Assembly: GCA_032622095.1 (NCBI GenBank)
Contig: CP136061.1
Coordinates: 127,052,754 to 127,116,753, forward strand
Reading direction: 5' to 3'
Length of the DNA stretch: 64,000 nucleotides
Source of the DNA: Siphonodentalium dalli
Taxonomy: Eukaryota; Mollusca; Scaphopoda; Gadilida; Siphonodentaliidae
The first letter of the stretch is position 1; each line of letters starts with the position of its first letter. Positions 20,561 through 33,114 of the stretch are shown piece by piece. The position numbers were made by a program, and so were the translations under genes. The notes beneath the pieces are model-generated. The model ran no database searches, was not told the origin of the DNA, and worked only from the letters and a program-made list of their open reading frames with translations.

Positions 20561-22870
20561 ACCTTAAATGAATTAATAACAATAAGTAGGATAGCTTATA
20601 TATAGTGCCACAATTGAATGATATTTGGCAATAATTTCCCTTAATCTGACAATAATCAGTCACACAATCACTCGTGGAAATGTAATCGCAGATAAAACAG
20701 TCGAAAGCTCAATGGCTCCAAAGTTTATCACTAAAAATGTACAAAAGACATTGCCTTGAAAAAATCATTGACCTTTTGAATGTGAATGAGCAACTCTTGT
20801 AAAATTTTGTTTCAGGTGCTAGGAAAATCGTGCCCCTGGAGCTTATTCATGATACAGAGCGTGACTGTTATATATAGCCGTACGGGCCAGGGGGCTGGGA
20901 GAGTTGAAGCCCCCACAAACGTTTTGAAAGCTCAAAATTCGCACAATTTTCGGGGAAATTGGAGATATTTTCGGTAAAATTCGGGCTATTGTCAGGCAAA
21001 TTTAATGGTATATCAGGGGGATTGTGGCAATTTCCAGTATTTGTCACATTTCTGTCCGAATTATACATATTTAAGGTTGATTTGAATCTATTTTGTTATA
21101 TTTCTATGTATAAACAAGGTGTATTGTATAAAACTGTTACCACCACCTTATACACCGCATGCATGCATGCGTTCAAGCCCTGCAATCGACGGATCTTTAA
21201 ATACCCATAATGTTATAGAGAAACTGTCGAGAGGACTTACTGTTCATCACGTTATGACATCCAGTCGCCTGCCTATTAAATATTGAAACCACGGTGAGTT
21301 AACGGGAGAGCTGGGGCGCATAATGATTGCAAAGGCTGTTGATTTAAGTATCATCAGAGGGCGAAAAATATCACACGGTTATACCTTAACTTAGACGTCT
21401 GAGGACGAAAACATGATATGGGGGATTAGCTGTGAATGATAGCAGACTCCGGGAACACGACACGTCACACATTGATCCTGAACTATAGACGTGTAAAACG
21501 TTGGTCACACCACTTCAGTTTCGTCATGACAAGAGCGAATATATATTAGATAATTTGTGTCTGTGATTTTACTTTATATAACCTTATTATTGTAACCTTT
21601 AAGTGTACGCGAAAATATGCACGTCTCAAAAATATGTCAATAACTTCAGTACTGCGCCAACCAATTGATTTTCTCTTCTGTGTGTATTATTAAATCGCTT
21701 CCTGGATTGCATGTCGAAAATTTTATAACATAGAACTCTAGTCTGGTGTTTCGTTGCTATTAGATGCACATAGATAGTAAAATTAACACGAACAACCATC
21801 TTAAGACCGTTTGAAACTACGCAATAGTTAACACTTTTCCCCCATATTCGAAAAAAAAGAAGAAGAAATGTCATCACGGCAGTAACGAAAGGGTTATACA
21901 AAAAACACAATTTGTCCCTTTCCCAACAAAATAGCTTGAGTTGAAGTGACACATTTCATTTTCGTATACACTTCAAAAAATATGGGAACCAAAATAAGCC
22001 TTATCTGGTTCTACAAACTGTTCCAAAAAGCGGAAACACAATTATTGGCCGAATACTTTACAGAAAAAATCGAAGTTTGTGCCACATTGACTCGACTTTT
22101 TACTGCTTGTGTCACTTGGTGCCTCTTGTTCTATTTATTTATTTATTTATATAAAAATATAACAATATGCAGTGCATGTTGTGTAATGTGCATGAACGAA
22201 CAGAACGATGGCCCAATGACGACCTAACACTACGCTGCATAAATGATGCACCCTGGTACCAAACTCCAGGCAGAGTTATCTCTCATCGCTCCGCTGAGAT
22301 ACCACTGCCATAAGGACATTTGGTAAGGATTTCTTACGTGTTCTTAATTCTTATGTTTTAGAATTAAAATTGTCTATATGTCTGGCTGATTCCATATTGA
22401 TCTTATCAATACCGAAAGAATTACCATTATTGCAAACTTTTGGTGGTACCAATAAGATAATAGGTGACTAAATATAGTTCCGACGATATGTAAAAATAGA
22501 TGTATCGCTCCGCAAAGTGCCATCCTTGTGGCAGTGCTATATCGCAGTGATAACGTAGAGGGCGCTGCACGGAGTTTGCCCTGGTACTTGCACAGCTGGC
22601 TCTCCTAAATGTATATTGAATTGATGTATAGAGATTGCGTGAACAGTTCTATGCAGAAATCCATGGAAAACGAACATTGACTACATAAATTTACAGACAT
22701 ATTTAAAAAGAGAGAATAAGGTTATATACCTTCAAACACTGGCAAGTTTGCACGATATGGTTTGCATGAATTTTGTCGTAGAAACCGATATGGTGCCGAA
22801 TATGAACGGAAACAAGCAAATACATTGCATCTATACCACGTCTAACTAAGTGCGAAGTAAAATCTCTATA
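20561..22870. other. No gene recognised; low-complexity patches
   Basis: GAAATTTT/GGGGAAATT-like patches at 20900-21060, a GCATGCATGCATGCG palindrome at about 21160, and a (TTTA)n run at 22128-22150. The frames at 21626-21952 and 21946-22227 have no recognisable features or splice context. Confidence 0.45.
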
Positions 22871-22987
22871 GTTTCACTTGTAGCGATGCTACCGGAATTT
22901 GCCTGTAAATAACATGCAATTATTTCGCAAGAATCAATCATACATGCATTTAAGGCAAATGCCAGTAGCACCGTTACAAGTTAAACT
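22871..22987. repeat. Foldback with 39-bp arms
   Basis: GTTTCACTTGTAGCGATGCT...GCCTGTAAAT (22871-22909) pairs with ATTTAAGGCAAATGCC...ACAAGTTAAAC (22948-22987), with a few mismatches and a loop of about 38 bp. Confidence 0.75.
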
Positions 22988-24090
22988 ACATAAATGTTAC
23001 TTCTTATGTCGTTCACTTTGGTAAAGATGCATGTTATATGCATGTCTCCGCTCATGTGGTGTTCTATGACGAAATGCTTGCAAAACATACCGTGCAAACT
23101 TGTAAGCAGCCTAACGAGACCGTGGATACATGTTTTTGTTTATTTTTTGTTCTTGGTTGTGTGTTTGTATGTTTGTTTGTTTTTGTGTGCACTTAATTAC
23201 TTTATTTGTTTATTTTTTATTTTTATTTTTTTGGCTTTGTGTTGCCGTTGGAGAATATACCAACATCGAAACAAACATTGTTATATCATATATAGACCCA
23301 CTCGTCACGTAACACATAAGTGTGACTTAACCCGGCTAGTATTAGATACTATAAACAAAACCATCTGCTGGAACAGAAAATTTGACATGTGGAACGTTGA
23401 TGTCCCTAGTCGACACATAGAGGACGCTTTCATCTGCGTAATTCTTGACGACTGGTTCCCGTGTGTATCGTAGAGCGAGACGAATCGTGATGAGACCAGG
23501 ACGAGATCTATAATTGATGGATATACATAGCATACTTCTGTAATTCATTGTGTCAGTGGTCAGACTAATTATACCGCATTTGCCATCGAGTTAAATTCTC
23601 ATTTGCGACCTGCATGGTGGGTGAAAATGCGGCAGACCTATACACCCAAAGGGTTTAGAATGGTCCGGTCTTACAAAGGTTCGTCGCTTGTGGGTTGTCA
23701 CTACTTGGCAGACGTCCCTACAAATCACTTAGGGCGCGTACACATGGCGGGCAAAAAAATATCAGGTATGCCCCACGTGACTTACTTGACCAATCAAATA
23801 AATAACACCGGAAAATATCCGACGAAGGCAACGCGCTGATATTTTATCGCCAGTTGGTGATATGTGTTCACCTTGATTGGTGGCCATCGGTATCCGTTAA
23901 CTAATCTATATAGGGGACACGCGGGTAACCGTTCACGCACTGGAGTTATGATCCATCAATAGTATCGCTTGTTTCAACAATGACTTCGTAATTCCATTTT
24001 GGATTGTTTGACATAATCGCTGAGCTATTATATGGATATGTGTGGGGACATATATATCTTTTGAGGGTTTCCGCTGACGGAGGATGTCCA
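22988..24090. other. No gene recognised
   Basis: A T/G-rich tract (TTTGTTTGTTTTTGTGTG) lies at 23130-23240; the 159-codon frame at 22994-23473 runs through it and has a composition set by the tract. I could not support a gene here. Confidence 0.45.
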
Positions 24091-24620
24091 TGGATTTCCA
24101 ACTGCACCCCCTCTTAAGACCAATATCACATAATTGAATTTGCACACCTCCCATCGTCTTTGAATTTCCCATATGGTACCTCACATACCTTGAATTTTGA
24201 CTGGACACGGGGAGGGAGGGGCCTAGAAAGAAATTCCAAACCAATAATTTGACCAAAGTAGGAAAAATGCAAATGTTGGTCTAAAACCACGAATTCCACA
24301 TACATTAATGGTTGAAAAATCAGATTACAAGAACAATTTCAAACCATTGTTGGTGTGAAATTTCCAACTAATATTGTTTCCAAGTTGGCGGGGGTCTCAT
24401 GTCCCCACATGCACCCATGTAAATTCGGTAACGTAATGTACACCACATCCCCATGCACCAAGCAACAATCTCCTGAAAACTTCATATGGGGTCTCAATGG
24501 GGGTGTGGTCATCCGATTTGCCACAAAACCATAATAACATTTGTCACCCCACATATACATGCACTATGAAATTATAACATTTCCAAATTTCCAAATAACG
24601 TGACCACTTTCTCATTATGC
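24091..24620. repeat. Dispersed repeat family with TTGGAAATTTC motifs (copy 1)
   Basis: Recurrent blocks such as GTTGGTGTGAAATTTCCAAC, TTCAAACCATTG, TGGAAATTT and CCTCCC/GGGGTCTC-type patches also occur at 33115-33480, 59895-60260 and 60550-60660. The copies are diverged and differ in order, and several carry G runs. No coding content. Confidence 0.55.
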
Positions 24621-24836
24621 AGACGGTCTTTATGCATGAGATCAGCAACGTTGCTAATCCCACCTACTTCGGTAATACATGTCAACAGTTGGAAATTTCA
24701 AAAAGCTATGAATTGCCCAAATGAACTATAGGTTATTTACCGGACGCAATTCACTTGAACCAGCATGACTAATACTGTTCTGATTGAGCTCAATCAACGC
24801 CGTCTAAACCGCCGCGTTCTCACGGGCGTAATCTTT

Positions 24837-24900
24837 GCAGCAAGAAAATATCAGTGTGCAATTTTACCTGATATTTTCTTGCAGATATTTTCTTGCAGCT
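24837..24900. repeat. Short hairpin with duplicated arm
   Basis: GCAGCAAGAAAATATCAG pairs with CTGATATTTTCTTGC; a second copy of the right arm (AGATATTTTCTTGCAG) follows at once. Confidence 0.8.
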
Positions 24901-25600
24901 TCATGTGTACGCGCCCCAAGGGTGCATGGACTCGCATAGAAATGTGTTGTTACAACATTGTACTGAGAATGACTATATTATGGTTCCTCTGAAATTAATG
25001 TCATTCGAATAGTTCAGTCACATGCATGAGTTTCAGGTACACGCAGACGTACACAGCGCGTTCCGTGGTATTGAATGCCTAAATATGATAACTAAATAAT
25101 GAATTAACATGAAATAAGAGATGAGGAAGGAACATATATACACTATTTCTACATAATCCTACCCTTATTCCATTTATTAAACCCTTTATACAATGATGAT
25201 ATACAACTGTCGTTGTATAACATTAAATAGTGCCCGGTGTACCCAAATGTGTTATTGTTGCGTAAACGTGACCTTGACTTCCGGATTGTCGTCTGATTAC
25301 ATTCCGTACGCTAAATCAATGTTTGTGACTATTGTTGATTTAGTTTGAACAGATATTATTTATCTGGGACTATTTCTTTACGCGGGAAAACAAGGCACAG
25401 TTACGCGAAACGTCATCGCAGGCCTTTTAGAAGCCGCTGTTAGTTTCACGTCCCATTGATTGATTTAAAGGACCATTTCATTTTCGAGACACCGATTATA
25501 TTTTATAGCGCCTTGATATATTGTTTTAATAACAATCTATGACATATAATATGATTAGTCTGTCTCAGAAGGTGCCCATAGATTAATAGAAAATAGCTGA
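24901..25600. other. No gene recognised
   Basis: Moderately AT-rich sequence without repeats shared within the window. Nothing to annotate. Confidence 0.5.
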
Positions 25601-25604
25601 AATC

Positions 25605-25895
25605 ATGGAAACATTTCCCCCGATTCGCTCCCAGAATGCAACAGAATTCAAACTGATATATAGAGTTATCCCCCTTCCATTGAAACTAATAGACTTTGCA
25701 GTACAGTACATATGTAACTTAAGCACAGAATATACGTTGGTACCTCAATGAAAAAAAACATGTTCACAGTTTATTACACCGGATAAGTTGATAATATAAT
25801 GTTTGGAGCTTCCACTTTCAAATGGTATATAGTATGGCTTATATTTTATATAATGTGATCTGGGTGTTCGAAAATTAAGTGGGCCTTTAAGAATA
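25605..25895. repeat. Dispersed repeat, partner of 38816-39098
   Basis: Extended similarity to 38816-39098 in the same orientation: GAAATAGCTGAAATCA, AACATTTCCCCC, TTCCATTGAAA, GGTACCTCAA, CACAGTTTATTAC, CCGGATAAGTT, TTTGGAGCTTCC and TTCGAAAATTA(A/G)GTGGGCCTTTAA. Two copies of one element of about 290 bp; ends are not clearly inverted. Confidence 0.85.
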
Positions 25896-25904
25896 GTTTA
25901 TGGA

Positions 25905-26150
25905 GGTTTAGGATCATCATCATCATCATCGCCGTCATCTTTATTATGATAACCATCATCATTATCTTCATCGTCATAGTCTTCTTCACAATCATCATCA
26001 TTGTCATAATGAACGTCGTTGTCATCATCACCGTCATCATTAGTAGGTCTATAATCATCATGATCATCATCATCGTCGTCGCCATTATTATCACCGCTAT
26101 CCTCATCATCACCCTCATCTATCATCATTAACATCATCGTCATCACCAGC
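25905..26150. repeat. (ATC)n imperfect microsatellite
   Basis: Imperfect CATCAT/GTCATC triplets over about 240 bp. The minus-strand frames that read long Asp or Met runs and the plus-strand frame of Ile and Val all derive from it and are not genes. Confidence 0.9.
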
Positions 26151-26629
26151 CTGTGATAATTGCTATAAATATACATATGGTTGAAAGAATCATCTGGCGT
26201 GGCGGAGCTAGAACTTCGCGTTTGTATATATATCACATGAAACCCCTATTATATCATTAAAAAAACATTACATATTTCCTTATATCTCACTAGTGATAAA
26301 TAGGCGCGTGCTTCCCGTGATACTTGGCATCGCGCCAACGAAATTACCGTGCGGATTAATACTATTAAATTATTACTTTGTTCATTAAAAGTTAAATTAT
26401 TGTCCAACTTTGTTGCACAAACGAAAATATGCACCAAAAACAAAGAGGCAACTTGGGGGACTATATTGTTCGTCGCCAACAAGAGTGCGTAATACTGTCG
26501 TATACGGTTGTGAAGCGTCTCAACCAACGCCGTAAATGCATACATTTTTCAGCTTCTTTTAAAGATTTTGATTTGTTAAAAAGGTATAAAGCTCTATTTT
26601 TTTCGTTTTTGTGTGATATACAAGATATT
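26151..26629. other. No gene recognised
   Basis: Short opposing open frames (26249-26545 minus, 26429-26677 plus) lack support. Nothing repeated was noticed. Confidence 0.45.
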
Positions 26630-26775
26630 CAACTCGTTATGTTGCATGGGATTTACGATTTTATGAAACTCCTTTGAAGAATTTGATTCACAACTCGACT
26701 ACGACTACTCGTTTTGAATCAAATTTATCAAACTCGTTTCATAAATTCTTATATCCCAACATAACTCGTTGGAGA
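26630..26775. repeat. Foldback with ~65-bp arms
   Basis: CAACTCGTTATGTTGCATGG...CAACTCG (26630-26695) pairs imperfectly with ATAAATTCTTATATCCCAAC...AACTCGTTGG-type bases (26713-26775). The loop is ACTACGACTACTCG-like. Confidence 0.7.
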
Positions 26776-26924
26776 TCCTTTACATATCATATTATATAGT
26801 CACATAGCGTGGAACGGTATTTACATCGCCGACGCGGTCAGTTGCCTTTCCGCGACGTAAAACCCATTCTTTTGATGGTCACATACATGTAGAGCGTTCG
26901 CGATCATTACCCATTGAACTTATT

Positions 26925-27461
26925 TACTGAAATTTAGAACAGCCAATCACAGACTACCGGTGGAGCAATGCAGATGGAATACAAGTACATGTAAAGACAC
27001 GAAATGCCCGTTATGTGGCGTAAATGTCTGTGATGAATACCATTTTGTTATTTTGTGTACAGAACTTAACGACCTGCGAGAAACCTATATCGCGAAGTAT
27101 TACTGGGAAAATCCTAACAGAAATAAATTCTACAGATTGCTGTCACTGCTTAATATAAGTATATTGAAACGAGTGAGCATTTTCTTAAAATTAGCGTTTA
27201 TAAAGTTACCATGACGCAAATATTACATTGTATTATATATAATGTAAATATTATATGAGTTATACAATTTAAGAAAAAATATTCTTGAATGTATTAGCAT
27301 TATTTATATTTACTATTAATATCATATAATATGATGGACTAATTTATTGATGTACATGTATGTTATGTATTGTTTGTATATATGTATATAAGTTGTATAG
27401 CATGTTGCAACTTAGATCTTGACTTTGCTAATAAACCATTCCATTCCAAAAAAAAAGAATA
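26925..27461 (+). mobile_element. 5'-truncated non-LTR retrotransposon (LINE) 3' end with poly-A
   Basis: The element starts abruptly inside the reverse-transcriptase C-terminal region, continues through a stop codon at 27212 and an AT-rich 3' UTR of about 230 bp, and ends with a run of nine or more A at about 27450-27461. The truncated 5' end and A tail are the usual signs of target-primed reverse transcription. The C-terminal peptide is the CR1/L2/RTE-like type with a CxxC zinc-knuckle. Confidence 0.75.
26933..27214 (+). pseudogene. LINE reverse transcriptase, C-terminal fragment
   Basis: The frame reads NHRLPVEQCRW, then CPLCGVNVCDEYHFVILCTE, then LRETYIAKYYWENPNRNKFY and ends KLAFIKLP. 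In LINE polymerases of animals the C-terminus has the pattern N-H-x-L-P-x-E-x-x-R-W, CxxC, D-E-x-H-F/Y-x-x-x-C and R-x-x-Y, all seen here. Cys of CPLC and the His and Cys of DEYHFVILC form the putative zinc knuckle. The catalytic reverse-transcriptase and endonuclease domains are missing, so the copy is dead. The ATG at 26960 is internal and not a real start. Confidence 0.75.
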
Positions 27462-27552
27462 ATTCCTCTTAGTTACGAGTGTCGTTACAGGTCGGACACA
27501 AGCACTCTGGGCCGAGTGACAATGTCAAGTCCCAATGGTTACGTCAGATAGA

Positions 27553-27765
27553 CAGTAATGCCCTGTGTAATCGACTCCTTAACCTGAGCAGAATTATGGG
27601 TAACTTTTCAGGATTTTGTCGGAAATATGGCTTGTTGCCATTCATCGGAAAGCTCTCGATGAGAGCTCTCCGATGAATGGCAACAAGCCATATTTCCGAC
27701 TAAATCCAGAAAAGTTACCCATAATTCTGCTGTGGTTAAGGAGTCGATTATTTAGAGCATTACTG
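27553..27765. mobile_element. CAGT-ended hairpin MITE, copy 2 (213 bp)
   Basis: Starts CAGTAATGCCCTGTGTAATC, ends GATTATTTAGAGCATTACTG; arms pair through ACTTTTCAGGATTTTGTCGG and CTTGTTGCCATTCATCGGAA to the centre GAGAGCTCTC near 27659. Nearly identical to copies 1 and 3 in the arms, hence recently active. Confidence 0.9.
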
Positions 27766-28880
27766 AATATGACATTTCATTGGCAATAGCAACACGCGTT
27801 ACAATCATTTGATACTTGCCTGCTACACCGGGTACTCCCTTTCTGAATCCGTCCCATCTCCCGATACAAATCCCCCAGTCTCCATCGTGATTCTTTATCA
27901 AGACGGCCCTCTCACCGAACTTTGGATTAAGGGTGATACACCTGTCTCTTTTAGAAACCTGTAGATGTTTTCGACAAAAGTGTGAGAAATATGCAGATGA
28001 TTCAGTGTGGAGATGGGATATTTACAGTGAGAAAACATTGACAATTTTATTAATAATATCGTCAGTGGCTTGTCAGGACTTAGGGTAGGTGATTTATATG
28101 TGCATGCAATGGAGCGATTTACTAGAGAAATTAACCATTTGTGAGGTCTAATTTCTTCCACCATTAAAATTGATCAATGATAAACCACAATGAACCAGAC
28201 CAAACATGAACCAACATAGCAGAATCAGTGTTTCGGGTTCCCCAGGAACGAAGCTGTCTGTTGCGTGACCAATGTTCATAATTAAACCTTATAGCCGAAC
28301 ATGCCGTTGAATTGTATATTGATTGCCAAAGATTATCTTTGGCATACTAGCTGAGCATCACTACATGTGAAGCTTAATGTTCTCTATATTTTGCGAAGAC
28401 TAGTCCAAATTTCCTTCGACTTAAATCAGCTATAGTGAAATCGGTTGGGATAATGGTGTTTTGCGTCGAAGCCCCGTGTATATATATTTCGCCCAGATCC
28501 AGTGGCGGGATTGTTTGGTCAGTTTTAATCGATTTTACCCACACAAATCAATACATGATGCTATATGCATCAGAAATAGTGACATCTCATGGACACAATG
28601 ATGTACAATAATCTAACTTTCGTGTTAAAGTATTGTGATCCTGAATAAAATATTAAATATAATTGCCAGTAACCTCGGTTTGTTTACATTTAATTCACAC
28701 TGTCACTTCGCGAGGTTAAATGAATATCCCAAACCGATTTCACTAGCTACAGGGTTTATCTCAAAGGAAACTTGGGTTAGGCGAAGACCTGCGTATAGTA
28801 TCTAAAGGACGAAGTTGAATTTCTTCCTTCAACGTTTTGTTTTCATTCATTTATTCAAAGGTATAAAACAATAATGAATA
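27766..28880. other. No gene recognised
   Basis: A short hairpin GCCAAAGATTATCTTTGGC lies at about 28325. The minus frame 27898-28164 is not recognised. CCGATTTCACTAGCTA and a diverged complement at 28435 hint at a weak inverted repeat (28430-28750). Confidence 0.45.
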
Positions 28881-28919
28881 GGTAATGTATACATCTCTTC
28901 TAAGAGAGTTTCAGAGATT

Positions 28920-29130
28920 GTTTATTGTTGTTGGAAATGTTAACCTTTTCTGCACTAAATACTCATTGACGAGTAGTTCCCTTAGAATATATTCAGATAA
29001 TAAGTTCAATAAACGACAGTTGGGGAACTTGTTACCTCAACATTTCCCACATCTGAATCATTCTGCTATTGTATTATCTGTTTTTCTATATGTCGTCTGC
29101 TTTTATAACTGAAAATATCTCCAGATGTAT
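28920..29130. mobile_element. GTTCAACAAAC hairpin family, copy 4 (reverse)
   Basis: GATAATAAGTTCAATAAACG, CAACATTTCCCAC and ATATGTCGTCTGCTTTTAT are reverse-orientation matches to copy 1, as is ACTCATTGACGAGTAGTTCC. The hairpin is more decayed than in the other copies. Confidence 0.65.
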
Positions 29131-29630
29131 AATAAACCATTCCCATGTATATTTTTTATAACTGGGTAATTAATTTAGTATACAAAGGATTAATGCCGAT
29201 AAGAGATAGCACTTAATTTAATACATACCTGGCCGGGCAGTGGAAGTTGCTCCGGTCCGACAAGATGGGCGACTGCCGCCATTTTGGCTTTGTAGTAGAC
29301 ATGGACTGCTGATTGAAGTATCTCGAGGCAGTGAATTATTCTACATGTGAAGGTCACTTCTCGCTTGTGGTTAATAAGCCTGAAACATAAAACGTTTATA
29401 GTAAACCAGTTAGTGATCAACAGTAAGAATTATGTATGTAATATGTCTATAGTTGCACAATAATCAATTATGAAACATTTACAAAACATCTAACAAAATT
29501 ATATTATTACAGAGGAGCAGCATTACATATCTGACATCTTCCTGCTGCACCTAAATAAATTATGCAATAGGAAATATGATGGCGTATTTACAATTTTACA
29601 CAGAGTCAGAGACTATGGGATATTTGGTAT
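29131..29630. other. No gene recognised
   Basis: Mixed-composition stretch at 29230-29350 with GGCGACTGCCGCCATTTTGG; the minus frame over it is unsupported. Otherwise AT-rich. Confidence 0.4.
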
Positions 29631-30460
29631 GGAGGGTTATTAGGGTCACAATCCTAACTTCACATTTTAATTCTAACTTAACATTTTAATTCTTATAGTT
29701 TAATTCTAACTTAAGATTTTAATTCTAACTTAACATTTTAATTCTTATATTTTAATTATATTTTAATTATATTTTAATTATATTTACATTCTATTTACAT
29801 TCTATTTACATTCTATTTACATTCTAGAAACATTCTAGAAATATTCTAGAAACATTCTATTAACTCTAACTTAATCTTTTAATTCTTACTTAATATTTTA
29901 ATTCTAACTTAACATTTTAATTCTTATATTTTAATTCTAACTTTACATTTTAATTCTAACTTGATATTTTATATTTTAATTCCAACATTAGACCTTTTTG
30001 TAGTAGATTTAAAATATTAAAATGAAACTATTAAGTAAGAATTGAAATAAAAAGTTAGAGTTACAATTAAAATATAAGAATAAAAATATTAAGTAAGAAT
30101 TAAAATATGAAGTTATAATTAAAATATCAAGTTAGAATTAAAATATCAAGTTAGAATTAAAATATAAGAATTAAAATGTTAAGTTATAATTAAAATTTTA
30201 AGTATGAATTAAAAGATTAAGTTAGAGCTAATAGAATGATTTCTAGAATGATTCTAGAATGTAAATAGAATGTAAATAGAATGTAAATAGAATGTAAATA
30301 TAATGTAAATAGAATGTAAATAGAATGTAAATAGAATGTAAATATAAGAATTAAAATGTTAAGTTAGAATTAAAATGTTAAGTTAGAATTAAAATATAAA
30401 AACTAAATGTTAAGTTAGAATTAAAATGTGAAGTTAGGATTGTGACCCTAATAACCCTCC
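29631..30460. mobile_element. Foldback element with minisatellite arms (830 bp)
   Basis: It begins GGAGGGTTATTAGGGTCACA and ends with the exact complement TGTGACCCTAATAACCCTCC. The arms are made of short units such as TTAATTCTAACTTAACATTT on the left and AAATGTTAAGTTAGAATTAA on the right, plus TTTACATTCTA (left) against TAGAATGTAAA (right). The centre is near 30045. The outer 20 bp pair perfectly while the inner units vary in number. This fits a Foldback-type element, whose arms carry short tandem repeats. No gene inside. Confidence 0.85.
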
Positions 30461-30968
30461 ATAATTTGGTAGGTCGGTTGGAACATTATTTATAAAATTG
30501 TGAGCATTTCAATGAAAGCTGACGTGCATTGTGCGTGGAAGTTGCGGTGCAATAATACGTGGGGTTTTCGAAGGTTTTATGAAAAGTAGTGGGGATATTG
30601 TTGCGACAGTCCTGTATCGCATTCGCGGACGACGCCGTATATATGCCACAGGGCTGTCTATGATCGCGTATCACATGATTTGGTTTTACATTTTTATTTA
30701 TTTACCTCCACGCAAGTACGTTAATCCAGATAAAGGTACATGCTCCACGTTTGTAGAGCGGAATCATGTATACGTATACATTCATTAGCCACACCATGCA
30801 TCTACATTGGTGTGAACATTCCTATAAGGGTAACATAATACTATATGCATTGAATAACGACGTTAGGAGCAGGATAGTTTACAGAAGCATATATGTACGT
30901 GGAAGAAGACAAAACAACGCGGTGAATCCCCATACCGCTTTGGATGGTAATTATGGTCACAATTTCAA
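30461..30968. other. No gene recognised
   Basis: Opposing short frames at 30486-30788 overlap each other and have no identifiable motif. Confidence 0.4.
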
Positions 30969-31155
30969 GTGCTAACTTATATATTGTAGAATGTGAAACG
31001 CTATTGTCAATTTGTGAAATGCCAGAATGTAGTGCTAACATGTATATTGTAGAATGTGAGAAGCTATTTTCAATTGTCAAATGGCAGAATTTAGTGCTAA
31101 CTTGTATATTGTAGAATGTGAAATTCTATTTTCAAATGTCAAATTCCCGAATTTA
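30969..31155. repeat. 61-bp tandem repeat, three copies
   Basis: Units starting near 30969, 31031 and 31092 each contain AGTGCTAAC, TGTATATTGTAGAATGTGA and CAAATG(G/C)CAGAAT. The last unit is decayed at its end. Confidence 0.85.
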
Positions 31156-31164
31156 TTTTGTATT

Positions 31165-31450
31165 TCTTACATCCACAACCCTCATCCGATTGTCACTAAA
31201 CTTCATGTGGATATTCGGGGTGAACTCTAGATGAGAGCCATCGACTATTCCCGAAATGTGTTAAATAAAATGGCTGCCACCGGCCATCTTTGATTTTACT
31301 CTTTGCCTGACTAAATAATTCGGCACAACCTAGAGGCCACATCCCTCATCCAATTGTCACCAAACTTCAAATGGATGTCCTCTAGATTGGAGCCATCGAT
31401 AATTTCCGAAATTCGTTATAAAACATGGCTGCAAGCAGCCATCTTGGGTT
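31165..31450. repeat. Two copies of a repeat ending in GGCCATCTT/GCCATCTTGG
   Basis: 31170-31300 and 31335-31445 share CCTCATCC(G/A)ATTGTCAC, AAACTTCA, TGGAT, TCTAGAT, AGCCATCGA and GGCTGC...GCCATCTT. This style of repeat is common in mollusc genomes. Confidence 0.7.
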
Positions 31451-33114
31451 TCAAATTTGAATCCATCCGCACACATGCAGCCCACAGTTATCGGTGAAAT
31501 GTTTCTAATGAAAATAATTTCATCTAAAAAATGCCGGACCTTTACTGTAAGTTTTTGGCTTTCCTTCCTCTTTATCCTTTTATTCATTAGTCAGCAAAAA
31601 AAAAACTCCTTCCCAAGTTGAGCTACAGTGGCATTGACACTTTCATTATGATCTACTGTAGGCCGATATATATCCACACTTAAAAATGTTTTGTGTCTTT
31701 CTATTGTTCATATATACTGCCGCACATTGTGATAGATGTTTTGTATCGGAGCGGGGCGAGCCTGAGTGGCCAGTACGTGTGCCCCTATCCTTATTGTCAC
31801 GTATATTATTTGCCAATAAAAGTATGTTTAACTAAATAACTAACTGCCGACAATTATTAAAGCCCAATCGATTTACCCAAAATAAAACCAGATTAAACCC
31901 AACAGTAAATGCATGTTCGTGCATAAGAAAGAAAACATAGGGAAGCAATATTAACTGGATTCCATTGAAGGTACAATAATTGTTATAGTTTATACACCCA
32001 TACACACGGGCCACACGCTGGGCAGGAATTAGGTCAGAACTTGTTAATGGTTATCATTAGATTCGCCAGGACATTTAATTTTAATGTCGATGAAATAATT
32101 GGTACTTAATTGACTTTATGGTATACGTCACAAAACTCGGAGGAGAAATGTTGTATCTATAAAAATGTCAATGATTCTTATTGTGACAAGGTTTTATGCC
32201 CATGTATAGCAATTTGTAATGTGTCGAGGTTTTGATCGAGTGATGTCACATCTGCCAATATGCGTGCGGGTTTGATTACATAAATACAATCAGACACAAT
32301 TATATGGAGTTTTATTGGTAAATTTTGTAATTAAAATAGGTGGTGTTTGAGTGGCAATTCATGGCATAGTCATTGTAGGTAGTCAGAGTCGTTATTTGGT
32401 GGGAATCCCGATTCAGAATCCAAAGCCGATTACGGGGGCGGGGCTAATTCCCGATTCTAGGTCACATTTTGAAATCCACGTGGTCTCCGAAACTATGTTT
32501 AATGTTCTCCCAGCGTCAAACATGGCTCATGTATTTGACACAAGTATCATTTGTATCTTATATTTATAAAGTTCACGTTTGTTGTGAAAGTCATGCTTTT
32601 CTTCTATGCGTATATACACGGCACATAATTTGCTGCCAATCCGACTTAATCGCATATTTTTTTCAAGTTAAAGTGTGTTTATTGATGAGAGCAAGCATTT
32701 AATTATAACAGCTCTAGGCCTCCTGAATCAAATTCCGAAGATGTTGTGAAGAACACACGAAACTGTGCAGTCATTCATACGTGAGGACAAATCAGGATTC
32801 TTTTGACTAACTGTTCCAATAATGATACCTACAAGCCAGCAAACGCAACAAACAAACAAACCCGATTTTAAATAAATACATATACAAAATTATGAGTTAT
32901 GACTAACTCGGGAGAGGAGGTGACCGGTGATCTGTATATATGTTCAACTTGTTTTGGTAGTCATTTTGCTTTGCCATTACTAATTATTTATTTGTTCAGT
33001 GTAATAACATATGGGAGAGGGGGTACCTTCAATGAGTAAGCACTTGTCCTCCAATCTCATTGTATGTATAAACAAATGTGTTATCTAAATTTGACAAATA
33101 TTTGAAATAAATAT
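31451..33114. other. No gene recognised
   Basis: AT-rich. A moderately GC-rich patch lies at about 32395-32470 and includes CGATTACGGGGGCGGGGCTA. No open frame longer than 80 codons is convincing. Confidence 0.45.

Noticed and set aside
22994-23473. 159-codon plus-strand frame with hydrophobic segments
   Set aside because: The hydrophobic part is set by a TTTGTTTG-rich tract; there is no family likeness and no splice context.
25846-26236. Frames with long Asp, Met or Ile runs
   Set aside because: Translations of the (ATC)n microsatellite.
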